A DNA stretch of 64,000 nt from Rickettsia sp. (GCA_015657545.1 JADHZC010000011.1:62001-126000), one strand, 5' to 3'. Shown: positions 1 through 11,882, counted from the first letter of the stretch. The notes: a model not told the origin generated them from the letters alone. Numbers and translations are program-made.

Positions 1-1189
1 TACTTGTATAGGAAATTCTGGTCCTTTATTACCAGAAATAGAAGAGAATATCAAAGCTAACTCTAGATCTGTAGTTGCGATTTTATCTGGTAACAGAAAT
101 TTTGAAGGTAGAATTCATCAATTAGTTAAAGCTAATTATTTAGCATCTCCTATGTTGGTTGTATTATATTCGTTAATAGGAAATATTCATTTAGATGTTA
201 CAAAAGATACTCTATTAGAAAATACTGTTACTGGTAAGAAAATTTTTCTAGAAGATATATGGCCTAAAAAAGAAGAAATAGAATTCTATATTCAAAAATA
301 TGTTAATCAAGAGATGTTTCAAAAAACATATAAAAACATATTTTTAGGAGAAGAAAGATGGAGTCAGATTCAAGCAAATGTCAATCCATTATTTAATTGG
401 GATAAAAACAGTACTTATATCAATAATCCTCCTTATCTAAAAGACATAAAAGATATAGTAAAGCCTGTTTCAAATATTAACAATGCTAGAATTTTAGCTA
501 TATTAGGGGATTCTGTAACAACGGATCATATCTCCCCTGCTGGCGCAATTAGTGTTGATAGTCCAGCAGCTAAATATTTATTACAAAATAATATATCATA
601 TAAAGATTTCAACTCATATGGTTCTAGAAGAGGGAATCATGAGGTTATGATGAGAGGGACATTTGCTAATACAAGACTAAAAAATAAAATATGTACAAAT
701 ATTGAGGGAGGGTATACGATATATCATCCTTCATCTGAACTAAAAGATATTTATACAGCAGCTATGCTATATAAGGCTCAGTACATTCCTCTAGTCATCT
801 TTGCTGGATCTGAATATGGAACCGGGTCTTCTAGAGATTGGGCTGCTAAGGGAACAAAATTATTAGGCATCAAAGCAATAATTTGTGAAAGCTTTGAAAG
901 AATACATAGATCTAATTTAGTTGGTATGGGCGTTTTACCTATTACTATGAATAATGTTATGTTAAAAGATTTAAATCTAAAAGGAGATGAAATTATAGAG
1001 GTGATTGGTTTAGACACAGAATTACATTGTAAAAAGCAAATAGAAATTTTAATTTATGAACCTCAACAAAAAAAGATTCTCAAAAAAATAGAAGCTACAT
1101 TACAATTACATACAGATTCGGAATTAAACTATATACAGAATGATAATTTATTGTTGTATGTTACTAAAAAATTGAGCTCTAATGCTTAG
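1..1189 (+). CDS. acnA: aconitate hydratase, C-terminal part (5' end outside window)
   Basis: Aconitase interconverts citrate and isocitrate in the TCA cycle using a [4Fe-4S] cluster. The frame is open from base 2, well upstream of the first ATG at 152, so the gene enters from the left. The first residues, TCIGNSGPL, carry the last of the three cluster cysteines. Then come LSGNRNFEGRIH, the swivel-domain motif LGDSVTTDHISPAG, YGSRRGNHEVMMRG, and the substrate-binding EYGTGSSRDWAAKG. The usual C-terminal end is present, so this half looks intact. The stop overlaps the ccmB start by 8 bases, which implies co-transcription. The AcnA/IRP1 branch fits better than AcnB. Confidence 0.97.
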   Translation, partial: TCIGNSGPLLPEIEENIKANSRSVVAILSGNRNFEGRIHQLVKANYLASPMLVVLYSLIGNIHLDVTKDTLLENTVTGKKIFLEDIWPKKEEIEFYIQKYVNQEMFQKTYKNIFLGEERWSQIQANVNPLFNWDKNSTYINNPPYLKDIKDIVKPVSNINNARILAILGDSVTTDHISPAGAISVDSPAAKYLLQNNISYKDFNSYGSRRGNHEVMMRGTFANTRLKNKICTNIEGGYTIYHPSSELKDIYTAAMLYKAQYIPLVIFAGSEYGTGSSRDWAAKGTKLLGIKAIICESFERIHRSNLVGMGVLPITMNNVMLKDLNLKGDEIIEVIGLDTELHCKKQIEILIYEPQQKKILKKIEATLQLHTDSELNYIQNDNLLLYVTKKLSSNA

Positions 1190-1832
1190 ATTTTATTGTT
1201 TATTGCTACATGAGTTGAAAATTCAAGTAAAAATTCATAATTTATTATTGTATTTTGCAAGTTTTTTTCTTTTTGTCTTTATAGCCACCTCTTTCGTTTT
1301 TGGAGTAAATATAGAAAAATTATATATAGTAAAATTATTTTTAATATTTATTCCTATTTCATTGATGTCTATTGGTTCCTCTACTAAAGAAGATTTTAAT
1401 ACTGGTCAATGGGAGTTTTTACTCACATTATTTTCTCCTAAAGAAATCATGTTATCTAAATATTTTGCCATTTGTACTTGTCATTTTGCAATAACGCTAC
1501 TTAATAATGCAATATTATTTATATTTTATAATATAAATCTGCGCCTTCTAATGATAACCTTAATCTTAAGTAGCTTCCTTGTTTTATTAAGTGTAGCATT
1601 ATTTATATTTATAGTTGTAATGCAATTTTATTTTCCTAAATATAAAAACTATCTTTTGACACTTATGTTTCCTTTCATGATTCCGAGCTTTCTTTTTATT
1701 TCAGTGTTATTAGATGGTACTCAAATTTATTATATTTTATCCATTATAGGAACTGTTATGGTATTTGTGCCTGCTCTTTTAATTGCTTCTACTTTTTTAA
1801 TAGATAATTTTAAATCCATATCAATTTCATAA
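1182..1832 (+). CDS. ccmB: heme exporter protein CcmB
   Basis: CcmB is the membrane subunit of the CcmABCD transporter in System I cytochrome c maturation, which delivers heme to the periplasm. The protein has 216 residues, normal for the family, and about six hydrophobic segments. The cytoplasmic stretch around residues 70-93 (EDFNTGQWEFLL, then SPKEIMLSKYF) matches the family signature DDxxxGxLExLLLSP. The start overlaps the acn stop by 8 bases. No ccmA lies nearby, and ccmC (12.7 kb) and ccmF (26.7 kb) are in other places in this window, so the pathway is dispersed. The assignment rests on topology and this motif because the sequence is strongly drifted. Confidence 0.85.
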   Translation: MLRFYCLLLHELKIQVKIHNLLLYFASFFLFVFIATSFVFGVNIEKLYIVKLFLIFIPISLMSIGSSTKEDFNTGQWEFLLTLFSPKEIMLSKYFAICTCHFAITLLNNAILFIFYNINLRLLMITLILSSFLVLLSVALFIFIVVMQFYFPKYKNYLLTLMFPFMIPSFLFISVLLDGTQIYYILSIIGTVMVFVPALLIASTFLIDNFKSISIS

Positions 1833-1842
1833 TTAATTAAAT

Positions 1843-2259
1843 ATGCAAATATTCCAATATATTATCGATCTTATAGTAAAAATTTTTAAGAATCCAATGG
1901 TGCTTTTCATTTACGGAATAATAAGTAAATGGTATATATTGGTTTTTGTCTCTACTATAGCTGTTACATTTTGGGTATTTAAAGGTCTGAACGATCTAGG
2001 TTTGTTGGATAAATTTACTGCAATCTTGGTTAAAAATTTTACTATAGTAAAATCTGTAGCAAAAAATTGCACTCCACTTATTACAAAACCAGATGCTTTA
2101 TGGGGGTGTTTAGGTAATCCTGGTGTTTATGAAGCTTCTAAAGATGAACAAGATCTTGAAAAAACCCTGACCAAAGGTTTAGTTCCAAAAGACACAAATG
2201 TAGAATCTCAAAAAAAATTAGAAAGAAACCACAAAAACAATCCTTATGCCTCTGAATAA
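1843..2259 (+). CDS. small membrane protein, Rickettsiales type, unknown function
   Basis: This 138-residue protein follows ccmB by 10 bases, so the two probably share a transcript. It has an amphipathic N-terminus, one long hydrophobic stretch (about residues 18-48), then a soluble part with a cysteine pair (KNCTPLI at 75-80 and WGCLGNPG at 87-94). The tail (98-138) is charged and probably disordered. I recall a Rickettsiales-restricted family of unknown function with this layout, possibly DUF2670, but I am not sure of the number. The two cysteines could form a disulfide if the C-terminus is periplasmic. No function is assigned. Confidence 0.75.
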   Translation: MQIFQYIIDLIVKIFKNPMVLFIYGIISKWYILVFVSTIAVTFWVFKGLNDLGLLDKFTAILVKNFTIVKSVAKNCTPLITKPDALWGCLGNPGVYEASKDEQDLEKTLTKGLVPKDTNVESQKKLERNHKNNPYASE

Positions 2260-2362
2260 GTCAATTTAATTGCAAAAAATAATTTATATAAGAATTCTCT
2301 TAAAAAATTATAATTTCTACTGCTAATCAATTACTACATTCTAGACACAGAATATAACAAAA

Positions 2363-2502
2363 AGCTAATTGTATAAGGAAAAATTTTTAACCTAAATGAT
2401 CTTTTTAACACAAAATTTTTATCTATCTAAATAGCTAATTTTATAAGGAAAAATTTTTAACCTAAGTGATCTTTTTAACACAAAATTTTTATCTATCTAA
2501 AT
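2363..2502. repeat. 70-bp tandem duplication
   Basis: Two adjoining copies of a 70-base unit lie at 2363-2432 and 2433-2502. They differ at only two positions (G/T at 2371 vs 2441, and A/G in AAATGAT vs AAGTGAT). Each begins AGCTAATT and ends ATCTATCTAAAT. The unit has no open frame. The near identity points to a recent slippage or unequal-crossover event in non-coding DNA. Confidence 0.95.
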
Positions 2503-2656
2503 AATAAAAATTTCAATTACTAATATATATTGAATAAAAAATTATTAGTAATTTTTAAAAAAATTCTCTTTATATAAAAAAATCATACCTATAATAATAT
2601 CAATATGATATATTGGTATTTAGTAATTATAATTGAAAAAGACTGGAAAGTACGCT

Positions 2657-2850
2657 ATGAAAAAGTATAAACTAGTACTATAAATACATCATCGGGATTG
2701 GTCACTGTATTAACTTTTGAGTTTTTGCAATACTGAGCCCACCTTAAACAAAAAGGTTCTGTATGTTTATACATAATTTCGGCGGCTTTTTGGTCTTTGT
2801 TGATCAATATATGTTTGGTCTATATTGCTGAACTCCTGATAAATATCTAA
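2657..2850 (+). pseudogene. relic of a small membrane-protein gene
   Basis: Within otherwise empty DNA, this stretch is richer in G+C and reads like decayed coding sequence. ATG at 2657 gives MKKYKLVL and a stop. In another frame 2671-2850 reads TSSGLVTVLTFEFLQY, an in-frame TGA (2734-2736), then AHLKQKGSVCLYIISAAFWS and more hydrophobic residues ending at TAA 2850. A Trp codon mutated to TGA plus one frameshift would explain the pattern. Two hydrophobic segments suggest a membrane protein. I do not recognise the family. It ends about 20 bases before the tnpB relic. Confidence 0.5.
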
Positions 2851-2871
2851 AAAATTCAATAACATTAATGA

Positions 2872-3670
2872 AAACTTCTCGCTTTTAAAGGAGAAAATTC
2901 CAATGTACTAAGAAGTATTTTATAACTGCGTTTTCCTGTCTTTTTTGACTCTAATGGTTAGGAACAATTACTATTTCCTGTCTTGCTTTATTTACGCCAA
3001 TTACTAAACTAAAAAGCTTCCTTATTGCCAGTATTTATTTCATAACAAAACTCCGTTCCAAAATGCTTAATATTCTATTGCTCTTTATTTGATTACTAAC
3101 GGCACATTTCTATTTCTATTCCCATTGTCTGTATCACCTACATATAATAGATTTGAATATTGATTGATTCTTTCTGTTTTTATTATCTGCTAATCTAGAT
3201 TTTATAAATGTTTTGAATTTGTGTGATGCTGATATTGTTTAAAACATATTTTGCTAAATTTTTGGGATTTATAATCTAACATATTTTCGAACATATACCA
3301 GTTTTTATCTAGTATCTCTCTATTGAATCCTGAATGTGCTTTTATATTTTTCTTTAGAAATTTTATGTTCCCCTTTTAAAGTTTTTGTCATATTTCTTAT
3401 CTTTAGATCTTCTAAGATAAAAATCTTTACTGTTTTTTTTTTTACTAATTCTGTACTTGTGTTATTAGTAAAATCTTTTCTTATATTTCATTAATAGTTT
3501 TTGCTTAATCTTAATCTTATTTTATCTCATTTTTTAGATTTTTTCTTTTAAACCTCTTTTTTTCTTCTTTTTTATAGCTTTATCTCATATCTCTTACTGA
3601 GCTTACTATTTGAATTTTTCTGTATATCGCTATTAAATTTTTTTCTAAATAAAAAAATCTAATCTTGTAT
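2872..3670 (-). pseudogene. decayed IS200/IS605-type tnpB (OrfB), copy 1
   Basis: Read on the minus strand in shifting frames, the sequence gives ordered TnpB pieces: RKDFTNNTSTELVK (family RKDFLHKLSTxLV), then LEDLKIRNM with the second RuvC acidic residue, then KNIKAHSGFNREILDKNW and YMFENMLDYKSQKFSKIC. These are followed by ADNKNRKNQSIFK and TDNGNRNRN, matching the zinc-finger and final RuvC block (CG..DxNAAxNI). There are many stops and frameshifts and the catalytic region is lost. It aligns with a second relic at 44.1-45.1 kb over its whole length but is about 200 bases shorter. Boundaries are approximate, set by where the two copies stop matching. No tnpA is visible. Confidence 0.85.
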
Positions 3671-3905
3671 TTAAGAGAATTGGCAAGCTTTTGCTGAAAC
3701 AAAAAATCTTTGTTATTTACAAAATACTGAATAAATTTTAGAAATAGTTTTTTCATAAAATTTCAGCAAATATAAGTTATCACAAACATCACATTCAATA
3801 TTTTTTCTAAAAATTTTATTAAAAAATTAAAATTTTAATAAAAAATGTTCTTATTAATGATATAATTATTTAAAAAATTAACTTTTACTAATTAATATAA
3901 TATTC

Positions 3906-4739
3906 ATGATGAGTTCAAAAATAACCAAAGATTTTGATGATCAACTACAAAATACTCATAAAGAAAAAATTGATCATCTCAAAAAGCAACTTCCTCAAAC
4001 AGTAAAATTACCAAAATATAACTGGGAATCTTTGTTAGATCAATCTAACCCCGAGACTTTAACAAACAATATAACAAAAAAAATAGCACAGATTATTAAT
4101 CAAAAATCACAAAATTTTATTAAAGATAAAATATCAGAATCTCAAATTTTTAGCCATGTAAAGACAAGCAATCTCAAAGGTCAAGATCATAACATGACAA
4201 CAATAAATACACAAAAAAATTTTGAAAATGAACAAAAATTACAAAAATCTCTACAAATGCCTCCCTCTATAAAAAACCATGAAAATATTACTAATATTCA
4301 AAATAAGTCAGAAGTAAAAAATTCTAATCCTATAATGAAAAACAATATGACCCCAAATAATACTCCTCTACCTAATTTTGAAAATAATTCAAATCAAATT
4401 TCTAAAGAAAAAACTTTTACTGCTAAAACACCATTGCCTAATTTTGAAAATAAATCCAATTTTAATTTGCAAAAAAAGCACATAACAAAAAAAACTCCTT
4501 TACCTAGTTTTGAAAACAATCCAGATCAGATTTCAAAAGAAAAGACTATTACTGAAGCTAAAACAGCACTAAACAGTTTTGAAAATAAATCCAATACCCA
4601 ATCACAAGAGAAAGCTTCTATAACCAAAAAAGCATTTCCTAAATTAAAGATTTTTAGAAATGTTAACAGAAATAAAGAAAATACTAAAACAGTATTTTTT
4701 CCTAGAACAAAAAAAAATTATAAGGGATTTGGTAAGTAA
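3906..4739 (+). CDS. low-complexity protein with four 22-residue repeats
   Basis: The 277-residue protein is rich in Lys, Asn, Gln, Ser and Thr, and has no signal peptide or membrane segment. Residues 153-241 contain four tandem units of 21-23 residues built on TPLPNFENxSNQISKEKT (starts near 153, 175, 197 and 220). The last unit is the most diverged (TALNSFENKSN). The N-terminus (1-75) is predicted helical, and the C-terminus is strongly basic (KLKIFRNVNRNKENTKT, then PRTKKNYKGFGK). An open frame of this length in such AT-rich DNA, with repeats conserved as protein, supports a real gene. It lies in a decay zone. A secreted effector or nucleic-acid-binding protein is possible, but nothing shows it. 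Confidence 0.65.
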   Translation: MMSSKITKDFDDQLQNTHKEKIDHLKKQLPQTVKLPKYNWESLLDQSNPETLTNNITKKIAQIINQKSQNFIKDKISESQIFSHVKTSNLKGQDHNMTTINTQKNFENEQKLQKSLQMPPSIKNHENITNIQNKSEVKNSNPIMKNNMTPNNTPLPNFENNSNQISKEKTFTAKTPLPNFENKSNFNLQKKHITKKTPLPSFENNPDQISKEKTITEAKTALNSFENKSNTQSQEKASITKKAFPKLKIFRNVNRNKENTKTVFFPRTKKNYKGFGK

Positions 4740-4752
4740 GAAAGTAAAATAA

Positions 4753-5158
4753 AAAGTCAAATTACATGAATATAATCAACTTTTAAATGGATCAAAAAAT
4801 GATATAAAACATTAAATGAAAAAAGAACAAACTACATATCTGCTAATATAAATCATTCCACAACAAAAAAATCTCTAGACCATTGATATACTCATCTAGT
4901 AAGAGTCATAAGCCACAATTAACTGTCATTTTTTTAGTAATGGGGACTAGTAATAAGGAAATAATAGAGATTTTCGTAAAGAGGTTTTTGTGAAAATTAC
5001 CTACTATAAAAGAGAATACTCACCCTATATTTCTAATTTCTACTAGTAGAGATTTGAAGAAAATGGAAAAAACAACTAATAAACAGTATAAATACTATTT
5101 GCTATCGAACATAAACAAGATGTTTTTAGTAAGGATTTATAAAAAAATGTTCCTATAA
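4753..5158 (+). pseudogene. relic of an unidentified coding sequence
   Basis: Downstream of the repeat protein, one frame is open from 4753 (VKLHEYNQLLNGSKNDIKTL and onward) to a run of seven A near 4865. A +1 shift there continues as ISRPLIYSSSKSHKPQ, LTVIFLVMGTSNKEIIEIF and VKRFL, then a TGA at 4991, then the same frame runs on as KLPTIKENTHPIFLISTSRD to a stop at 5156. One frameshift in a homopolymer and one nonsense codon would restore about 135 codons. The composition looks protein-like rather than random for this AT content. Family unknown. Confidence 0.45.
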
Positions 5159-5380
5159 TAAACAAAAAGTAAGAAATTTTTTAACAATAAAAAGAATTCA
5201 GAAAGATTAATTAAAAAAAATTCTTGTACAAAATCTTTATATTGCTTCTTCTGACTAATCTGTTTTTTAAAAATAAAGATCAATAAAGAATTTGATTGGA
5301 TTTATAAAAAAGTAAAAAATCTCATGATTTTACTCTAATATAAATATTGACAACAATTTTCTATAAATGTTTATCTACAT

Positions 5381-5425
5381 TAAGCTATTCCCGCTATTAT
5401 GATAAAATAATAGCGGAATAGCTTA
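5381..5425. terminator. long palindromic stem-loop
   Basis: TAAGCTATTCCCGCTATTA (5381-5399) pairs with TAATAGCGGAATAGCTTA (5408-5425) across an 8-base loop. The only defect is a single bulged base. It lies 69 bases past the stop of the broken surface-protein gene on the minus strand, so it could end that transcript. There is no clear T-run on either side, so it may instead be a processing hairpin or a small palindromic repeat. Confidence 0.6.
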
Positions 5426-5493
5426 AAATATTTTCATAGCAACATAATATATCTATTGATGATAAATCATGTACTAATCAAAAAATTTGTCTC

Positions 5494-6796
5494 TTAGAAA
5501 GATACATCAAGACCTAATTTCCATCCGAGTTCATAAGCATTAGGCATGTTCATACGTGTTTTACTACCTTTTTGTATCTTAGAAGCAGAATTTTGAAGAT
5601 TTTGATTTTTAACCGCACTCACTTCCATCTCATCTGCACCCTGTCTAAAAGAAGCTGTAACAGCCGCAAATGTAGAAACTGGACCAAATGAATAAGAAGC
5701 ACCTAATGATAACTCTCCAGCAAATAAAAACTTTTTTGCATAATCAACATCTAAAGTTACATCTTTTACAGTACCATTAATAACATCTTGAACATTTGAT
5801 GCAAAATCCATCATAGGATCATTTGAATATGCAACCGCATCAGCAACATCTGCTGTTGCTTTTACAGCATCTCCTACTTTAGATTTTTGCTACTTCGACC
5901 TGTTAGCATATAGCTGCTGTTACCTTACCCTGAGGCCTTTTCTCGTCTTGGCTAGAGCCATATTGTTCCATTAAAGTTTTAGCAGCATCAGCATGTTTTT
6001 TACCTTCATCACCCATAAAATTCTTAAGTACGTTCATATTTAATTTCAAGGAAGTTTTAGGCATAGCCACTTGCGCACCAATACCCAAATCTGCAAACAA
6101 GCTCAATGAAGGCATAACTTCATAGCTAGCTGTAACATTTAAGTATAAAGGTATAGCATTCATACTGAATTTTGCTTCTGCGAAATCTTTGTTCGATTCC
6201 ATAAACCCAGCAATGGCTTTAGCTGCATCTGCTTGCTTACCATCAGTTTCTGCTACCCAGGCAAATGTCATTACATCTTCTGCATCTGCTGTAGCTCCTC
6301 CCTCAGCTGTCACAGTATATGATCCAAATGTCTCACCTGAATTCATAACATTTTTTGGAGTGCCCTCTTTCCATCCTTTTATAATTTGTTGGAAACTACC
6401 CATATCAACAATAGAACTCACATATTTCACATTAAAAGCGTTATATGCATTTGTCTTAAGAGACATAGATGACAATTTGAATCCAGAAGAAATTCCTACT
6501 GAAAACATATCATTAAATTTATATCCTGCTCCTACCATAAAATTCATATTACCAATATGATTATGTGAAAAATTACCAATTGCAGAATTAGTTTCTGCTT
6601 TTTTATCAGTAGAGTCACTTTTTTTATCAGAACTAGAAGAAGGATCAGCTTTCATCATATTACCCAAATACCAAGACATACCTATATTTGGTCTCACATA
6701 TATGCCCATCTCATCTGAAGGGGAAGTAGTATCTGCAAAAGCAGAGGAAGAAATCAAACTGCTAACTGCAGCAGCTGTAAGAAAAAATTTTTTCAT
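5494..6796 (-). pseudogene. surface beta-barrel protein gene, broken by a stop and a frameshift
   Basis: The start at 6796 is preceded by a good ribosome site (AAGAGG) and encodes a signal peptide (MKKFFLTAAAVSSLISSSAFA, cut after AFA), then beta-rich sequence such as FMVGAGYKFNDMFSVGISSG and LYLNVTASYEVMPSLSLF. This resembles the Rickettsiales outer-membrane/surface antigen superfamily. The frame stops with TAA at about 5903. The reading resumes as QVEVAK, and a run of five A (about 5884-5888) needs one base removed to continue KVGDAVKATADVADAVAYSN into the second half, which ends ELGWKLGLDVSF with the C-terminal Phe typical of outer-membrane barrels. A second independent ATG start at 5814 would lack a signal peptide. 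Sequencing error could explain the A-run but not both lesions easily. Confidence 0.75.
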
Positions 6797-7161
6797 ATAG
6801 AAAACCTCTTAAACAAATTATTTAATAAAAGAAAAGTTAAAATTAAACTAAAATTCACGAAAACTAACTGTAATATTGCAAACAGAATTTATCCTCAACC
6901 CCTAAAAAAAGAGAAAAAATTTTTAACAATCAATAACACACTCTATCAAGCAACACTTTAAAAATTACTCGTGACATAATCATTAATTATCACAATAATA
7001 CTATAAAATCAACAATTTTGAAATAAAATTCTAAAATCTTTCTAAAATACAAAAAAATTAAAACACAAAAGAAGGAATAAAAACTAGTATTTTGATTATT
7101 AATAAATAATGCCTTTATAATCAATCAAAAGAACTCAAAACGCAAAACTAACCTAAGAAAG
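6797..7161. other. intergenic region, nothing identified
   Basis: This is the upstream region of the surface-protein gene and the downstream side of tRNA-Arg. It should hold the promoter of the surface-protein gene, but I cannot pick out one convincing -35/-10 pair in such AT-rich sequence. No open frame or strong hairpin is visible. Confidence 0.4.
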
Positions 7162-7235
7162 CGCGCCCTAAAGGATTTGAACCCTTGACCCACGGATTAG
7201 AAATCCGTTGCTCTATCCAACTGAGCTAAGGGCGC
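7162..7235 (-). tRNA. tRNA-Arg (UCU)
   Basis: The 74-base gene reads on the minus strand from GCGCCCTTAGCTCAGTTGG. The acceptor pair is GCGCCCT/AGGGCGC. The anticodon stem is ACGGA/TCCGT with loop TTTCTAA, giving anticodon TCT. The T arm contains GGTTCAAATCC. CCA is not encoded. Confidence 0.95.
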
Positions 7236-8029
7236 ATACAAACTAAATCACATATATTATATATAACAAAAAATACATGATTTACGTATTAATCGATGTT
7301 ATAAATTTGTCATAAATTTAATTACATAGCTAAATCATTCATGTTTAATTTCACTATTAAATAATCGTTATCACGAATTCAAGCAAGAAACAATTTTGAT
7401 AAAAAACTCCAAATAATCTAATAAAATAACAATTAAAAAATTTTTAAATTTTGAACAATTTTTTATCACTTGATGCATTATTACCAAATAATAAGCCGTT
7501 ACCTAAAACTGTTTACACATGATATTTAGACAAACCAAAGTTATACTATATTGGAAAATAATTCTCAACAAATATTTTTTAAGTAAAAATAAAATCTCGA
7601 ATTATCAGTGAAAAAGTGAAAAATTTCGATTGCTTTTGTTTAGCATTCTTCTATATATTTTGTAAAACTGATTGTGAATAGATAATAGTTTCTAATACTT
7701 CAATTAAATTCATTAATTTTTTATGTTACAGATATAGTATTAGAATTTTATCTAGTAATACCAACAAAGGGAATATAGAACAAAAAATTCTTGTTGATAA
7801 AATTTAGATAATGACTGATATCTATTGATTCATCAATAATAAAGATATTATACGCCACTAAGAACAATAGTGATATCTCTCAAAAATCATTTAACTGTTT
7901 TTTGTTAACCAAATCAAAAATACAAAAAATATCCAAAAAGAATAATAATTTTCATATCTAGAAAAGGAAAACAAAAAAACAAAATAGATCCTTACTAATT
8001 GTAATAATTAACACTACATATAAATTAAT
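7236..8029. other. region downstream of 23S rRNA; no 5S gene seen
   Basis: These 800 bases lie between the 3' end of the 23S gene and tRNA-Arg. A 5S gene would be expected here, but the conserved 5S block (CCGAACTC and its paired strand) is absent on both strands by eye. The sequence is very AT-rich with stops in all frames. I see no open frame, tRNA or strong terminator. Confidence 0.45.
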
Positions 8030-10832
<2,803 letters not shown>

Positions 10833-11141
10833 ATTAATTAATATTATATGCAGAATAAATTACTACAAAATTAATACTCAACGCAATTATTATTGCGGTT
10901 GTAAAGATCTATTTTGTTAAAACAACAATTAAAAAAACCCACTACAAAACTAAAAGAAATTATCATACAGATATTTACTGATGGTCTTACAAATACGCAG
11001 GAACTTTCAATTCGAGGAATATAACATTAAAAAAACAGAAAATCAATACTAAATTTCTTAGAAAAAGATATTTTTTATCTATGCTTAAAACTATTAAATT
11101 TTATCAAAATTATGAAAACATCTAATAAAACATCCAAATAA
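10833..11141. other. 23S leader and convergent spacer
   Basis: This spacer lies upstream of 23S and downstream of the glutamine-synthetase-like gene, both read on the minus strand. It should hold the 23S promoter. The only distinct structure is the hairpin at 10879-10901. I see no tRNA or open frame. Confidence 0.4.
10879..10901 (-). terminator. hairpin upstream of 23S rRNA
   Basis: CAACGCAAT (10879-10887) pairs with ATTGCGGTTG (10892-10901) with one bulged base. On the minus strand it lies between the glutamine-synthetase-like gene and the 23S start. It could end the upstream transcript or be part of the rRNA leader processing structure. There is no long T-run. Confidence 0.4.
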
Positions 11142-11882
11142 TTAAATTATAGCTAAATCATATTCTTCATCAAATGCATTTCCGTAAATAATAGGAAATT
11201 CTTTAATCTCTTCTTCATATTTTAAACCTCTTAATATAGAAACCAAAATAGCATAAAAAACTTGATAACTATTAACATTTGAGGATGCCAATCTATGTTC
11301 AAGTCTATTATACAATATTCTTATCAAAGCAGTTCTATTATGTGAGCTCCCAACACATATATGAGTTGGTGACATAAAACGATAATCCAGTCTTTCGTAA
11401 TCCAAAATTTCAAAAAAAAATAGCCTCTTAGTCATAGATACATAAGAACATAAAATATTAGCTATCAAAATATTTTTATGAAAAAAATTGTTACAACTTA
11501 AATTAACATGCATAGCATTACCAAAATCTCCTTTAAATGGTTTTGCATCAAATAAAATAATAAAACCTAAATTTTTACAAAAATTAAAAAGCCTAATTTT
11601 CAAATTTTCTATATATTCTGCATATTGTGATATGCAAACGCTTGGTTTCAGTATAATTTCATATTGATCTTTTCCCATCTCAGGTTCAATCAAAAGAGAA
11701 AATTTTTTTTTAACTATTTCAACAATATCTTCACAAGACATCTCAGATAAAAATCTATAATCTTTAATTAAATAAAATTCTAATTCCACTCCAATTTTTA
11801 AAAAAAGATCAAATTCACACTGTAATTTTCGATTGATAAAATCTAAAATTTTATATTTTTTTATATAATCTAATAATGGCAT
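11142..11882 (-). CDS. short glutamine synthetase-like protein
   Basis: At 246 residues it is about half the length of a GlnA subunit. It keeps the catalytic-domain landmarks in order: GVELEFYL (31-38), EPEMGKDQYE (66-75), NAMHVNLS (122-129; family HxH replaced around GMHVHQS), SPTHICVGSSHNRTALIRI (172-189) and RLEHRLASSNVNSY (193-206). It ends at FDEEYDL, just where the family's C-terminal helices (LPxSLxEAL) would begin. The N-terminal beta-grasp domain is missing. ATG at 11882 is preferred to an upstream TTG at 11894. It may be a gamma-glutamyl ligase variant or a shrinking GlnA. The order of conserved blocks makes the family call solid, but activity is uncertain. Confidence 0.75.
   Translation of the reverse strand: MPLLDYIKKYKILDFINRKLQCEFDLFLKIGVELEFYLIKDYRFLSEMSCEDIVEIVKKKFSLLIEPEMGKDQYEIILKPSVCISQYAEYIENLKIRLFNFCKNLGFIILFDAKPFKGDFGNAMHVNLSCNNFFHKNILIANILCSYVSMTKRLFFFEILDYERLDYRFMSPTHICVGSSHNRTALIRILYNRLEHRLASSNVNSYQVFYAILVSILRGLKYEEEIKEFPIIYGNAFDEEYDLAII

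Noticed and set aside
2734..4993. TGA read as tryptophan (alternative code)
   Set aside because: Intact genes use TGG for Trp and TGA as a normal stop (for example ccmC at 13442), so TGA codons in relics are nonsense mutations.
5494..5814. A separate 106-residue protein
   Set aside because: It has no signal peptide but ends like an outer-membrane barrel, and joins the upstream half if two lesions are repaired.
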